From Lacticaseibacillus paracasei subsp. paracasei (GTDB lineage Bacteria > Bacillota > Bacilli > Lactobacillales > Lactobacillaceae): a stretch of DNA of 64,000 nt. The stretch spans positions 2,480,001 through 2,544,000 of the forward strand of contig NZ_AP012541.1 in NCBI RefSeq assembly GCF_000829035.1, in the 5' to 3' direction. The notes under the pieces were generated by a model, which was not told the origin of the DNA, ran no database searches, and was given only the letters and a program-made list of their open reading frames with translations. How positions within the stretch are numbered: the first letter of the stretch is position 1; the number at the start of each line of letters is the position of its first letter. Shown in pieces: positions 1 to 8,114 of this stretch. The position numbers were made by a program, and so were the translations under genes.

Positions 1-612
1 CCACCATAACCAGTCGCTTGTGTTGACGTGTGGCAACCCATACTTAATGCCGATGACTAGCAGCATTTGGACGCCGAAGCTAGCGACGACTAACCTGATA
101 TGATGACCAGCCGTCCGTTTAAATAGCCACAGCATGGCTGGAAACAATAGATACAATTGTAAGGTGACCAAAACGTAGTAGAGGTAAAATTGATCGCCAT
201 GTAGCAAGGCACTGAGATAGTCTGGCCAGAAGTTGGCGATGGTAAAGCCGCCAACACCAAGCAGTACTGAACCTGCCAACAATAAAGTGTTCCACAAGAC
301 GTAAGGTACGCCGACCGTTGTGAAGCGTTTTTTATAAAACAGCGGCCAATTGCGCTGACGCCGGTAATACACCATCGTCAATACCAAACCGGTCATAAAC
401 ATGAAACCCATTCGCGTAAAATGAATCATTAAATGTGTGGCTAAGAATCCAGTACTGATTAAACCGCTGGATGTTTGATGCTGAAATGCCGTTGTCGTGT
501 GATTCAACAGCACCCCTGCAATAAAAATCAAACGCATAAGATCAATTTCATATAGATAAGGATGCTTAACTTTTTTCGGCTCGCGCCGCTCGCCGTCATT
601 CGCCTGCTTCAT
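1..612 (-). CDS. Acyltransferase-3 family membrane protein (3' end outside window)
   Basis: Translated from the ATG at 612, this gives 204 residues running off the left edge. After a charged N-terminus (MKQANDGERREPKK) comes the family-type first helix with a basic residue and a histidine (DLMRLIFIAGVLLNH), then several further hydrophobic helices. This is the pattern of acyltransferase-3 (OafA/WecH-like) enzymes, which O-acetylate or O-succinylate cell-surface glycans at the membrane. The ATG overlaps the TGA of the upstream ATPase gene (ATGA), so it is probably translated by coupling to the ABC importer genes. The substrate cannot be told; the C-terminus is not seen. Confidence 0.75.
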   Translation of the reverse strand, partial: MKQANDGERREPKKVKHPYLYEIDLMRLIFIAGVLLNHTTTAFQHQTSSGLISTGFLATHLMIHFTRMGFMFMTGLVLTMVYYRRQRNWPLFYKKRFTTVGVPYVLWNTLLLAGSVLLGVGGFTIANFWPDYLSALLHGDQFYLYYVLVTLQLYLLFPAMLWLFKRTAGHHIRLVVASFGVQMLLVIGIKYGLPHVNTSDWLWW

Positions 613-1310
613 GTTGTCACCGGCTCAGACACAATCGCGTTCAAAAGTCGCGCCGCTGTGTTTGCAATTTTCTCTGGTGATTGACCACGAGCACCGCTTG
701 TTTCGTATGCCAGCTTGCCATCTTTGACAACCACAATGCGATCGGCCATGCGTGCAGCTTCATTAACATCATGCGTGATGAGCAAACTGCTTAAATGCTG
801 TTTTGTGAAAATATCAAGGATCAGATCCTGCATATGTTGCCGCGTCAAGGCATCTAATGCGCCAAGTGGTTCATCGAGCAACAGTAACTGCGGCTTAGCT
901 AACAACGCTCGCGCCAACGCCAGCCGCTGCTTTTGACCACCTGAAAGTTGCACGGGATAACCATCGCTTTTGTCAGCAAGGCCAACTGCTGTTAACAGTG
1001 ATTTAGCTTGTTGCACGATAGCGGGATCGTGTGATCGAAAAGAAACGTTGTCCAAATTGGTTAACCACGGCAGCAAGCGATCATTTTGAAACATCATCCG
1101 CATGACCAGTCCATTTTGACGTTGGATGTCACCGGCAGTCGGCGGCTCGAGTCCTGCGATTAGGCGAAGAATGGTGCTTTTGCCGCCGCCACTCATGCCG
1201 ACCAGTGCCAAGAATTCACCTGGGTACAAATTAAGATGAATGTCATGCAAGACAGTTTTATCGTTATAGGTTTTTTTAATCTGACGTAAACCAATAATTG
1301 GATCAGTCAT
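609..1310 (-). CDS. ABC transporter ATP-binding protein, SsuB/TauB (nitrate/sulfonate/taurine) type
   Basis: A 233-residue ABC ATPase when started at MTDPIIGL (1310), chosen because AAGGAGG lies just upstream and the ATG overlaps the stop of the permease gene; an ATG 24 nt earlier has no such signal. Walker A is GMSGGGKST (residues 38-46), the signature is LSGGQKQR, and Walker B is LLLLDEPLGALD followed by the H-loop histidine (LLITHD). The family energises import of sulfonates, taurine, nitrate or thiamine precursors; the exact substrate is not decidable. No substrate-binding protein gene is adjacent, so one must be elsewhere or lost. Confidence 0.88.
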   Translation of the reverse strand: MTDPIIGLRQIKKTYNDKTVLHDIHLNLYPGEFLALVGMSGGGKSTILRLIAGLEPPTAGDIQRQNGLVMRMMFQNDRLLPWLTNLDNVSFRSHDPAIVQQAKSLLTAVGLADKSDGYPVQLSGGQKQRLALARALLAKPQLLLLDEPLGALDALTRQHMQDLILDIFTKQHLSSLLITHDVNEAARMADRIVVVKDGKLAYETSGARGQSPEKIANTAARLLNAIVSEPVTT

Positions 1311-2122
1311 GCCTCGACACCTCCTTGACGCCAACTAAGGAAGACTTTTTCTAAACTTTTCGCAATGAGGTCGGACAACTTGCCGAGCAATGCGTAGATC
1401 AAAATACAAAGCAGGACAGTGTCCATCCTCATAAATTCTTGTGCATTCGTTGCCATGTAGCCTAAGCCGTAACTCGAAGAAATGGTTTCTGCGACAATCA
1501 ATGTGGTCCACATCACGCCCAGCGCGTACCGCACACCCATCAAAATGTTGGGTAAAGCCCCTGGAAAAATAATTCGCGTGAACAAGTCGCGCTTTGAAAG
1601 ACCATAGGCATGCCCCATTTCAAGCAATTCTGGATCGGCCGTTGTTATACCTTGATAAGTATTGATGTAGATCGGGAACATGACCCCGATTGCCACCAAC
1701 GATATTTTGGTCGATTCGCCAATGCCGATCAGAATAATCAGCAAGGGAATCAAGGATAGATGCGGAATGTTGCGAAGCATTTGAATCGGACTATCTAATA
1801 AGGCTCGGATTGGTCTGACCAAACCGTTCATCAGGCCAAGTACAAATCCGATACTGCCACCGATCGCAAACCCAGCTGTTGCACGATACAGGCTAATCGC
1901 AATATTTTTGGGCAATTCGCCACTTTGCCACAAGGTGATGCCATCTTGAATCACCGTTAAGGGTGCCGGAAGTAAGGAACTCGTGAGCCAGTTAAAACTG
2001 ACCGCAGCTTGCCATCCAGCCAGTAATCCCAACGGCACGATCCAAGGCAGTACCTTGAACCAATTGATATGTCTTTTGGTCCGCGGCTTTGGCCGTTGCG
2101 TGAGTGTTGTGACTTCTTGCAT
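1307..2122 (-). CDS. ABC transporter permease, SsuC/TauC type
   Basis: A multi-spanning permease with the binding-protein-dependent transport (EAA loop) fold: LRNIPHLSLIPLLIILIGIGESTKI and the later MGHAYGLSKRDLFTRIIFPGALPNI segment, which matches the cytoplasmic coupling helix of SsuC/TauC permeases. The start at 2122 (MQEVTTLT) is preferred because AAAGGAG sits 9 nt upstream; the ATG at 2155 lacks a ribosome site. Its stop overlaps the ATPase start (ATGA), giving a permease-ATPase-acyltransferase operon. It forms the membrane channel for the adjacent ATPase. Substrate unknown. Confidence 0.87.
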   Translation of the reverse strand: MQEVTTLTQRPKPRTKRHINWFKVLPWIVPLGLLAGWQAAVSFNWLTSSLLPAPLTVIQDGITLWQSGELPKNIAISLYRATAGFAIGGSIGFVLGLMNGLVRPIRALLDSPIQMLRNIPHLSLIPLLIILIGIGESTKISLVAIGVMFPIYINTYQGITTADPELLEMGHAYGLSKRDLFTRIIFPGALPNILMGVRYALGVMWTTLIVAETISSSYGLGYMATNAQEFMRMDTVLLCILIYALLGKLSDLIAKSLEKVFLSWRQGGVEA

Positions 2123-2218
2123 CAGGGCCATCTCCTTTAAGTTGATGGTGTTCATACTAACGAGAGCAACTTAAAGCTGACTTAACTCCATTTGAAGAGT
2201 TTATGACCTAATCAGCAT

Positions 2219-2257
2219 AAAAAAATGCCCTTTCAGCACGAATCATCAGCTGAAAGG
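2219..2257 (-). terminator. Intrinsic terminator downstream of the ABC-2 exporter operon
   Basis: CCTTTCAGC at 2229-2237 pairs with GCTGAAAGG at 2249-2257 around an 11-nt loop. On the minus strand the stem is followed by a T run (2221-2226 read in reverse). It ends transcripts of the two permease genes to the right before the SsuC-like operon. The stretch 2258-2416 holds no other feature I can see. Confidence 0.75.
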
Positions 2258-2416
2258 ACCGGAAGTTTGTCTAAAATGGTTCTTGACCAAAAGGAATTCA
2301 TAATCAATAACATGGCGAGCACATTTGAGTTTTAAATCATTTAGCTCAATTCTGTTACTTCAAAATTTAAAAAAGGGCATCAGGTGTTGGATGTCGCAAA
2401 TGATTTTCGCCTCATT

Positions 2417-3196
2417 TTACGTGCCTGTACTTTGATATTTCACCAGAAAAAGACGCCATAGTTGATAAACGAGGGTGAAGAAAGCAACCGAGATGCCAAC
2501 AACCAGAATAGCAAAATACCAGCGGCCGTCGTCAATGACCGTTGATTGCGGAATAGCGGCAACCCAACCTAATGGCAAAAACCAAGTGAGGATCATTTTT
2601 AACGGTGTATTGTAAATGGAGAGCGGATATTTTGAAAATTCAAAAAAGTCATAAACTGTCTCCGATAAATCTGCTAACCCTTGTGACAACAACGACACCA
2701 TCCCGCCTAGTAAGGTTAAGGATAAGAAGATTAAAGAAGTGGCACAGCACATCAGCAGGACCAGCAAGAAAATAAGTAAAGGCATGTGCGAGCTGAATGC
2801 AATCGTGGTCAAAATCAGTACGGATATCGCCAAGTCACCCCAAGCATCTTCATCAAAACTTTCATTCAACAACTGAAAAAGCGGATTGACAGGTTTAACC
2901 AACAAGCCGTCAAACTTTCCTTTTCGCACATAATCCGCAATATTCAGCGTATTAATGAAAAAACAGCGAAAAATTGCAAATGAGGTGCTGGCAATGGCAT
3001 ACGTCGTCAACAGTTCCATAAACGTATAGCCTTGAATCGTCGGGACTAACAGATATAAAAAGCGAAGTGCCGCAACATTGATCAAATTTTGAATCATCAT
3101 GCCAGCAATTGAAAAATAAAAATAAAAATCGTAAATGGCTAATGATTTGAAATTAATTTTGAAATAGGTTAACAGTAAGCGCGCATATCTCGTCAT
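2417..3196 (-). CDS. ABC-2 family transporter permease (DUF990-like), second subunit
   Basis: A 259-residue protein with about six hydrophobic helices. The segment FFINTLNIADYVRKGKFDGLLVKPVNPLFQLL matches the conserved cytoplasmic motif (RxGxxDxLLxKPxNPL) of the ABC-2 permease family usually found as a pair with its own ATPase. It starts 3 nt after the stop of the first permease gene. It would form half of the membrane channel of an exporter of unknown substrate. With the ATPase gene split by IS30, the exporter is probably inactive in this strain. Confidence 0.85.
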   Translation of the reverse strand: MTRYARLLLTYFKINFKSLAIYDFYFYFSIAGMMIQNLINVAALRFLYLLVPTIQGYTFMELLTTYAIASTSFAIFRCFFINTLNIADYVRKGKFDGLLVKPVNPLFQLLNESFDEDAWGDLAISVLILTTIAFSSHMPLLIFLLVLLMCCATSLIFLSLTLLGGMVSLLSQGLADLSETVYDFFEFSKYPLSIYNTPLKMILTWFLPLGWVAAIPQSTVIDDGRWYFAILVVGISVAFFTLVYQLWRLFLVKYQSTGT

Positions 3197-3199
3197 CAG

Positions 3200-3970
3200 C
3201 TAACCTCCCTGAACCACAACACGTTGGATCGCTATTTTCAGCTGCAAGTGATAGACACCAAATAACGTGGCAATATAGAGGCTCTGCATGAACAATGTCG
3301 GCCAAAAGTCGGCAGCCCGCTGCTGTGATAACAGCTTACCAATCGCACCGAACGCGTATTGAAATGGCAAAAACTGTGCGATTGTTTTCACCGCTGCTGG
3401 GTAAAAATTCACTGGAAAAACATTTCCTGACACGGCCAGCAAAACAGCAGCTTTAAACGTATTGATACCCCAAATGCTATAGGTGTAGAAAGAAAATAAC
3501 CCTATGATCGCCTCGAGTTCAAAATACAGGACATATCCAAGCATGACCGCCATCACCAACAACGGTAACGTCTGCCACGCAAGCGCTGACTGCCTCACCG
3601 CGACCAATAGGATGACATCAGGGATACCGATAAAAATCAACTTGCCAAATGAATAACCAACACTTTCCCAAAAATAATGGGTCAGTAACGGCACTGGCCG
3701 CAATAACAGGCGGGCGATATTACCTGTACGGATATCGTCGTGGATAGCAAAGCTAGTTTTCGGAAAGACAGCCGTCAATAGTTGCATGAAAATCAAATAA
3801 GTGATCGTTTCGGCAAAAACGGCACTTGGTCGATGCCGTAAAACACTTTGCCACAGAAAAAACATCACGGCAATCGAAATTAAATTGCCAAATAAGTAGA
3901 AGCCAAACGCATAGCGATTGGCGACACTCCTTTTCAAACCAATTCGAATCATCATCAGTCTTAACGTCAT
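3200..3970 (-). CDS. ABC-2 family transporter permease (DUF990-like), first subunit
   Basis: A 256-residue integral membrane protein; the segment IHDDIRTGNIARLLLRPVPLLTHYFWE is the counterpart of the RxGxxxxLLxxPxP motif in the partner permease. Its ATG overlaps the stop of the ATPase gene (ATGA at 3967-3970), so the three genes form a coupled ATPase-permease-permease operon. Families of this architecture export small molecules or lipids, but no substrate has been fixed for this group that I can infer from sequence. Confidence 0.85.
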   Translation of the reverse strand: MTLRLMMIRIGLKRSVANRYAFGFYLFGNLISIAVMFFLWQSVLRHRPSAVFAETITYLIFMQLLTAVFPKTSFAIHDDIRTGNIARLLLRPVPLLTHYFWESVGYSFGKLIFIGIPDVILLVAVRQSALAWQTLPLLVMAVMLGYVLYFELEAIIGLFSFYTYSIWGINTFKAAVLLAVSGNVFPVNFYPAAVKTIAQFLPFQYAFGAIGKLLSQQRAADFWPTLFMQSLYIATLFGVYHLQLKIAIQRVVVQGG

Positions 3971-4874
3971 TGGCCGCCACCTGTTGTCAGTCCTGATGAA
4001 ATGACATATTCTAAGCGTTTATTCGCAATCGTCACAGAAGCCAGCTCGGTTGTCGCGATGAGTCGCCTCATAAAATCTTGAACCTCTTTAGAAGATAGTC
4101 CCGCAACTCTAAAATTGCCATTGGGTAGTGTCTGCACCCCAACGTCAGCAAGAGCCGCTGGCAGATTAGCTGAATCAACGAGTGAAAATTCGATCTGTGA
4201 TGGCGTCGCGATTTTTGCTAAAGCTTGTGCGGAAATGTCTGTCAACAGTTTTCCGTGATCAAGAATTAAAATACGTGAGCAAATTTTTTCAACATCCTCA
4301 AGATCGTGCGAGGTGTACAACAAGGTCTTGCCTTCGACTTGTTGTAGGAACTTAACGATTTTATTCTTAGTGACCACATCAAGGCCAATAGTTGGCTCAT
4401 CCAAAATGATCAGCTCCGGATCATGAAGCAGCGATGCCATCACCTCCGCTTTCATCCGCTGACCTAAGCTTAACGTTCTAACCGGTTGCTGCAAAAAGTC
4501 TTTTGCGTCCAATAATGATGTTAAATGCTCAACCCGCGCTAAAAAATCTTCTTTTGAAATGCGAAAAATCTCTTTGTTTAATAAAAACGTATCATAAACC
4601 GGGAGATCCCACCTAAGCTGACTGCGCTGCCCGAACACGCTGCCAATGCGTTGTGCATTTCGCTGCCGATATTTTGTCGGATCTCCCGAAAATGTAGCAA
4701 GTGTCCCATCATCTGCCCGCAAAATCCCCAACATCATCTTGATGAGTGTTGACTTTCCCGAACCATTTAAGCCGACAATGCCAACTTTTTCACCTGCCTC
4801 AATGGCAAAGCTAATATCATCAACTGCCGTAAAAAGTGTACGTTTCTTTCTAACAACGCCAATTTTTGCTACTT

Positions 4875-6052
4875 CCCCAGTTTACAATTCAAGTGCAACA
4901 CCCTGACGACTAGACCATAAAGGCCATGAAGACCTATTCTTGTTAGTGCTAGCTAAACAAGAAAGCAGGAATCTTCATGACCCACTCTCAGACTAACACC
5001 CACAAGCATTACCAACAACTCAGTTTTAGCGACCGTGCTACAATTCAGGCCCTTCAGGCTGCTGGTGACACCGCGACCGTGATTGCACAGAAGCTTCATC
5101 GCAGTAAAGCGACAATCTCACGAGAAATCACGCGTGGATCTGTAACTCAGCTCGACTCGAAGCGTCACTCGCATCAAGTCTATCTTGCGGAAACTGCCCA
5201 AGCCATGCACGACCGTAAACGCGATAGAACCGGTCACTACGCCTTTCTTAAGACCGGCCGTGCGTTCTTCAAGGCTCTCGCCAGGGAGCTTACTCGTAAG
5301 CCGCGCGTACACAGCGTTGATAGCTTCGTACACTTCTATCGCGACCAGGGCAAGGCTTGCCCTTCAACGACAACTGTGTATCGCTACATCGACGCCGGGC
5401 TGCTTGAGCTAGACAACATGACACTTCCCAAGAAGCTCCGACGCCGCATCAAAGGCTATAAGAACGCCCACAAGCGCAAGAATAAGAAGATATACGGCGA
5501 CTCAATCGAGTTGCGTCCTGCGGCCGTGAATGACCGCACAGGCGTGGGACATTGGGAAGGCGACTTGGTCAAAGGTATTCGCTTAGCTGATGAGCCAGCA
5601 TTAATGACGCTCACAGAACGGTACAGCCGGACTGAGATCATCGTCAAGATTCCTGACTATCATGCGGGCACCTGCCTTAAAGCCTTGCAGGACACGATCG
5701 ACGACTACGGGGCCAAGGAATTTGAGAGTATCACTTTTGACAATGGTTCCGAGTTTGCCAAGTTATCAGAGATTGTTGGAACCCAGATTTACTTCGCACA
5801 TCCGTACTCGCCTTGGGAGCGTGGCACAAACGAGAACGCCAATGGACTGCTTAGGGAATTCTTCCCGAAAGGGAAGTCTCTCAGAGCAGTTACCCTGGTT
5901 GAAATTCAAGCAGTCCAATCCGCACTGAACCATCGTCCCAGACGTATTCTGAACTATCTTCGCCCATGCGATTACTACCGATGCATGGCGTAACAGCCTA
6001 GACCACTATCAAGAATTCGTTATCATCGTTGCACTTGACTTGAAAATTGAGG
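4875..6052 (+). mobile_element. IS30-family insertion sequence (copy A), 1178 bp
   Basis: Imperfect terminal inverted repeats of about 25 bp lie at 4875-4900 and 6027-6052, sharing the core TCAAGTGCAAC. The flanks 4861-4874 and 6053-6066 are the same 14 bp (AATTTTTGCTACTT on the plus strand), a target duplication. One transposase gene fills the element. The inner part of the repeats matches copy C at 8541-9657, so the two are related. Confidence 0.9.
4977..5993 (+). CDS. IS30-family transposase (copy A)
   Basis: A 338-residue DDE transposase. The N-terminal helix-turn-helix reads LQAAGDTATVIAQKLHRSKATISREI, typical of IS30. The catalytic core has D in GHWEGDLV, D in ITFDNGSEF and E in ERGTNENANGLLREFFPKG, the hallmark IS30 C-terminal block. 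Length is normal and no frameshift is seen, so it should be active. It catalyses cut/copy of the element from its terminal repeats. Confidence 0.95.
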   Translation: MTHSQTNTHKHYQQLSFSDRATIQALQAAGDTATVIAQKLHRSKATISREITRGSVTQLDSKRHSHQVYLAETAQAMHDRKRDRTGHYAFLKTGRAFFKALARELTRKPRVHSVDSFVHFYRDQGKACPSTTTVYRYIDAGLLELDNMTLPKKLRRRIKGYKNAHKRKNKKIYGDSIELRPAAVNDRTGVGHWEGDLVKGIRLADEPALMTLTERYSRTEIIVKIPDYHAGTCLKALQDTIDDYGAKEFESITFDNGSEFAKLSEIVGTQIYFAHPYSPWERGTNENANGLLREFFPKGKSLRAVTLVEIQAVQSALNHRPRRILNYLRPCDYYRCMA

Positions 6053-6065
6053 AATTTTTGCTACT

Positions 6066-6191
6066 TTAACGTATTGTTTCGTAACATGGTCTACCTCGAT
6101 AAGCGCCATGAAGCTCCTTCTTTCGTTCAAATCCATGTGTCCTCAATGTTAGTGTCAATAAAGACATTTGTCCGTTTTTGCTCAGCTTCAT
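6066..6191 (-). CDS. Possible 41-residue leader ORF ahead of the exporter ATPase
   Basis: ATG at 6191 is preceded by TAAGGAGG, a better ribosome site than most in this operon. The frame reads MKLSKNGQMSLLTL and runs to a TAA at the IS30 edge, overlapping the ATPase start (6109) in another frame. It could be a coupling leader peptide or chance. No family recognised; composition does not prove coding. Confidence 0.25.
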   Translation of the reverse strand: MKLSKNGQMSLLTLTLRTHGFERKKELHGAYRGRPCYETIR

Positions 6192-6244
6192 CGTGCTTCC
6201 TCCTTAGTCTTTAAAAGAATAACTCCTGACATGTGTACTTTAGT

Positions 6245-6273
6245 AGATTACAGAACGTTGTTTGCGCCGTCAA
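6245..6273 (-). promoter_or_regulatory. Promoter of the ABC-2 exporter operon
   Basis: On the minus strand TTGACG (6268-6273) is followed after 17 nt by TAATCT (6245-6250), a good sigma-70 pair. It sits 54 nt upstream of the leader ORF and about 140 nt upstream of the exporter ATPase start. Confidence 0.6.
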
Positions 6274-6479
6274 ATAAAATCACTCGATAGAAAGTGAATA
6301 TTATCGGCTTATTATGCCTAAAATATTTCTTGGCATAAATTAATTGCATTATTAATATCAAAGCTCTTACATTTTATAACTCTCGCTTTAATTTTTTGAT
6401 GATAAATGCTATTTGGTTTAAATGTTACTTCCAAATTTTCGAGTAAAAAACTAACTACTGGAAAAACGTTCGCAAGCCA

Positions 6480-6488
6480 TGCTATACT
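6480..6488 (+). promoter_or_regulatory. Extended -10 promoter of a putative antisense RNA
   Basis: TGCTATACT at 6480-6488 is an extended -10 element (TGnTATACT) with no clear -35. It would start a plus-strand transcript at about 6494 that ends at the terminator at 6577-6638. Confidence 0.45.
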
Positions 6489-6494
6489 TGAAGC

Positions 6495-6525
6495 AGAAAA
6501 AACCGCCGCGTACCAGCGCGGCGGT
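6495..6525 (-). terminator. Intrinsic terminator of the small hydrophobic ORF transcript
   Basis: Read on the minus strand, a perfect 9-bp GC-rich stem (6502-6510 with 6517-6525, 6-nt loop) is followed by TTTTTT. It is a strong terminator about 105 nt after the stop at 6630. Confidence 0.8.
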
Positions 6526-6576
6526 CGGGCAGAAATGCCCTCACAGAACCATCTAATGAACGATGGCTGTTGGAAC

Positions 6577-6638
6577 AGGCAACTAAAAGCCGCGAGATCC
6601 GCTCAAAGGAAACGCGGCTTTTAGTTTGCCTATTTTTC
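6577..6638 (+). terminator. Long terminator hairpin of the plus-strand RNA
   Basis: AACTAAAAGCCGCG (6581-6594) pairs perfectly with CGCGGCTTTTAGTT (6613-6626). The stem extends outward with one bulge through AGGC/GCCT and is followed by ATTTTTC. The same hairpin also lies in the 3' region of the opposite transcript. Confidence 0.7.
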
Positions 6639-6785
6639 TCGGAGTTGTCCGAGCGCCTTGCGGAATTCGTCCACTGCTAGTAGCAGTTTGGTACTGGCCC
6701 TGATCAACCTTGTTAGGGCGACCACCAGTATCATGCACGAAACCACGCAGGCCGTGATCGTCGTTAATGCAGCGACCACAGACAA
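6630..6785 (-). CDS. Small hydrophobic protein, candidate type I toxin (51 aa)
   Basis: The frame from TTG at 6785 (GAAAGG about 8 nt upstream; GTG at 6779 is an alternative) encodes LSVVAALTTITACVVSC, a single membrane helix to about residue 25. A basic amphipathic tail follows (RLIRASTKLLL ... EFRKALGQLREK). A 21-codon leader ORF (6804-6869, MNGGTRSERWW) ends two bases upstream of the GAAAGG site, so translation may be coupled, as in hok/mok. Another frame over the same bases is longer but reads as unstructured polar sequence. The reading as a toxin is inference from topology and the overlapping antisense RNA. Confidence 0.45.
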   Translation of the reverse strand: MSVVAALTTITACVVSCMILVVALTRLIRASTKLLLAVDEFRKALGQLREK

Positions 6786-6888
6786 GTGAATGTACCTTTC
6801 TCATCAATGTGTGGCTGATAGGTTTCCCCATACGCACCACCACCTCTCTGATCTGGTACCACCGTTCATTATCCTTTTCTGTGTTGCG

Positions 6889-6900
6889 TTCAGTATATCA
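6889..6900 (-). promoter_or_regulatory. Extended -10 promoter of the small hydrophobic ORF
   Basis: On the minus strand TGATATACT (an extended -10 with TATACT at 6892-6897) lies about 20 nt before the leader ATG at 6869. No good -35 is visible. The IS30 copy B begins only 31 bp upstream. Confidence 0.45.
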
Positions 6901-6930
6901 GAACAAAAAATACCATGATGGAAGTATTTT

Positions 6931-7981
6931 CCTAGATTGCATAATTAAAGTTACCACCCAGAAAATGTGAAAAAAGACCTGTCCGTTCTTGCTAAAATGG
7001 TGTTTGCATAACATACCGTCTAGAGAGAAGGACAGGTCCCATGGCCATTATAACCTTAATTGAACGATCTCAGATAGAACTGATGCAACACCACACGATT
7101 CAATACATCGCCGCGACCTTAGGCCGCTCTCGTATTTCTATTAGGCATGAGCTTCACCGTTGCCCTGAAGGTGATTACTGCGTCATTATAGCTCAGGATC
7201 ATGCCGATACTTGTCGGCATCGTTGTGGTCGGCACTCGATTTTAACGCCTAAGTTGAAGCGGATGGTAACTGAGAAGCTAAACCTAGGTTGGTCCCCTGA
7301 AATGGTCGGTTATGCCGTTCACTGTGCGCCACACACGATTTACCACTGGATTTATCAAAGACAAGTCGATTTTCAGCCAAGCCAACTCTTTGATCACGGT
7401 AAACGTCATAAAAGAAGACAAGACCTTCGGTCGCGCTATAACCAAGCAGTAGGCACCTCAATTGAGATTCGCAGTGAGTCAGCTAATCGGCGAACCGAAA
7501 AAGGACATTTAGAGATGGATACAGTTCGCGGTGGTCGCGGGTCAAAGGCTGCTGTTTTGACCATTGTCGATCGGGTGACACGTTTAATGGCGACAACTAA
7601 GCTTGAAAACTTATCACAAAATGCTGTTCTCAAGGGATTTGCAAGACTGATGGTGGACTTTCCGGGTCCGGTTCGATCAGTGACGGTTGATCACGGTAAA
7701 GAGTTTTCCTGCGATCAGGCGCTTACAAAGCGCTATCGGATACCGGTTTACTTTTGCCACGCCTATCACCCGAATGAACGGGGCACAAATGAACGGTTCA
7801 ATCGAGAACTTCGCTACTATTTCCCGAAGGGAACACAGTTTGATCAGGTTTCAGAGACCGATATTCAACAAGCCACAGCGCTTATCAATAACAAACCTAG
7901 AAAATGTCTCCGTTGGCAAACCCCAGTTCAAGCAGTGAGCAAGCCTCTTTCTAGGTGGTAACTTTATTATTGCAATCTAGG
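6931..7981 (+). mobile_element. IS30-family insertion sequence (copy B), 1051 bp
   Basis: Terminal inverted repeats of about 34 bp start with CCTAGATTGCA at 6931 and, inverted, end at 7981; they share the block AAAGTTACCACC. The repeats differ completely from copies A and C, so this is a distinct IS30 lineage. No clear target duplication is visible (IS30 duplications can be 2-3 bp). Confidence 0.88.
7041..7961 (+). CDS. IS30-family transposase (copy B)
   Basis: A 306-residue IS30 transposase with N-terminal helix-turn-helix (YIAATLGRSRISIRHEL). The DDE core has D in GHLEMDTVRG, D in VTVDHGKEF and E in NERGTNERFNRELRYYFPKG. GAGAAGGA precedes the ATG. It is full length and open, so likely functional. 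Confidence 0.95.
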   Translation: MAIITLIERSQIELMQHHTIQYIAATLGRSRISIRHELHRCPEGDYCVIIAQDHADTCRHRCGRHSILTPKLKRMVTEKLNLGWSPEMVGYAVHCAPHTIYHWIYQRQVDFQPSQLFDHGKRHKRRQDLRSRYNQAVGTSIEIRSESANRRTEKGHLEMDTVRGGRGSKAAVLTIVDRVTRLMATTKLENLSQNAVLKGFARLMVDFPGPVRSVTVDHGKEFSCDQALTKRYRIPVYFCHAYHPNERGTNERFNRELRYYFPKGTQFDQVSETDIQQATALINNKPRKCLRWQTPVQAVSKPLSRW

Positions 7982-8114
7982 TGATGAGTACTAGCCTAGC
8001 ATGAGCTTTTTCATTTAACAAACAGCACAGTCATTCTTCCTTCCACAAATGGAACCTCAAAATCGCACAACTATTTAAACAAATAAATCCGACAATCCGA
8101 ATGTGAGAATACTG

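Larger units (their letters stand above)
3967..6109 (-). pseudogene. ABC-2 exporter ATPase gene split by an IS30 insertion
   Basis: The 5' part (6053-6109) encodes MALIEVDHVTKQYVKVAKI, and the 3' part (3967-4874) restarts with the same KVAKI and continues GVVRKKRTLF, Walker A GLNGSGKST, signature LSLGQRMKAE and Walker B LIILDEPTIGLDV. Both parts carry the 14-bp repeat AAGTAGCAAAAATT, so removing the IS and one repeat restores one open frame. The original start at 6109 has AAGGAG upstream. The longest ATG-initiated remnant (4737) lacks Walker A and would not bind ATP normally. The intact family member is about 320 residues long. Confidence 0.9.
6494..6640 (+). ncRNA. Putative antitoxin/antisense RNA of about 145 nt
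   Basis: This stretch lies between an extended -10 element on the plus strand and a plus-strand terminator. It would fold into a GC-rich hairpin (ACCGCCGCG 6502-6510 with CGCGGCGGT 6517-6525), a short GGGC/GCCC stem (6527-6540) and the terminator stem. It is antisense to the 3' end and 3' untranslated region of the small hydrophobic ORF at 6630-6785. This convergent, 3'-overlapping layout is the one known for txpA/ratA and bsrG/SR4. Assignment is by architecture only. Confidence 0.45.

Noticed and set aside
6583..6843. 86-codon minus-strand frame overlapping the small hydrophobic ORF
   Set aside because: Polar, patternless translation and it runs through the terminator hairpin; the alternative frame at 6630-6785 gives a clear membrane helix.
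6480..6930. tmRNA, RNase P RNA or 6S RNA
   Set aside because: None of the conserved cores of these RNAs could be found on either strand.
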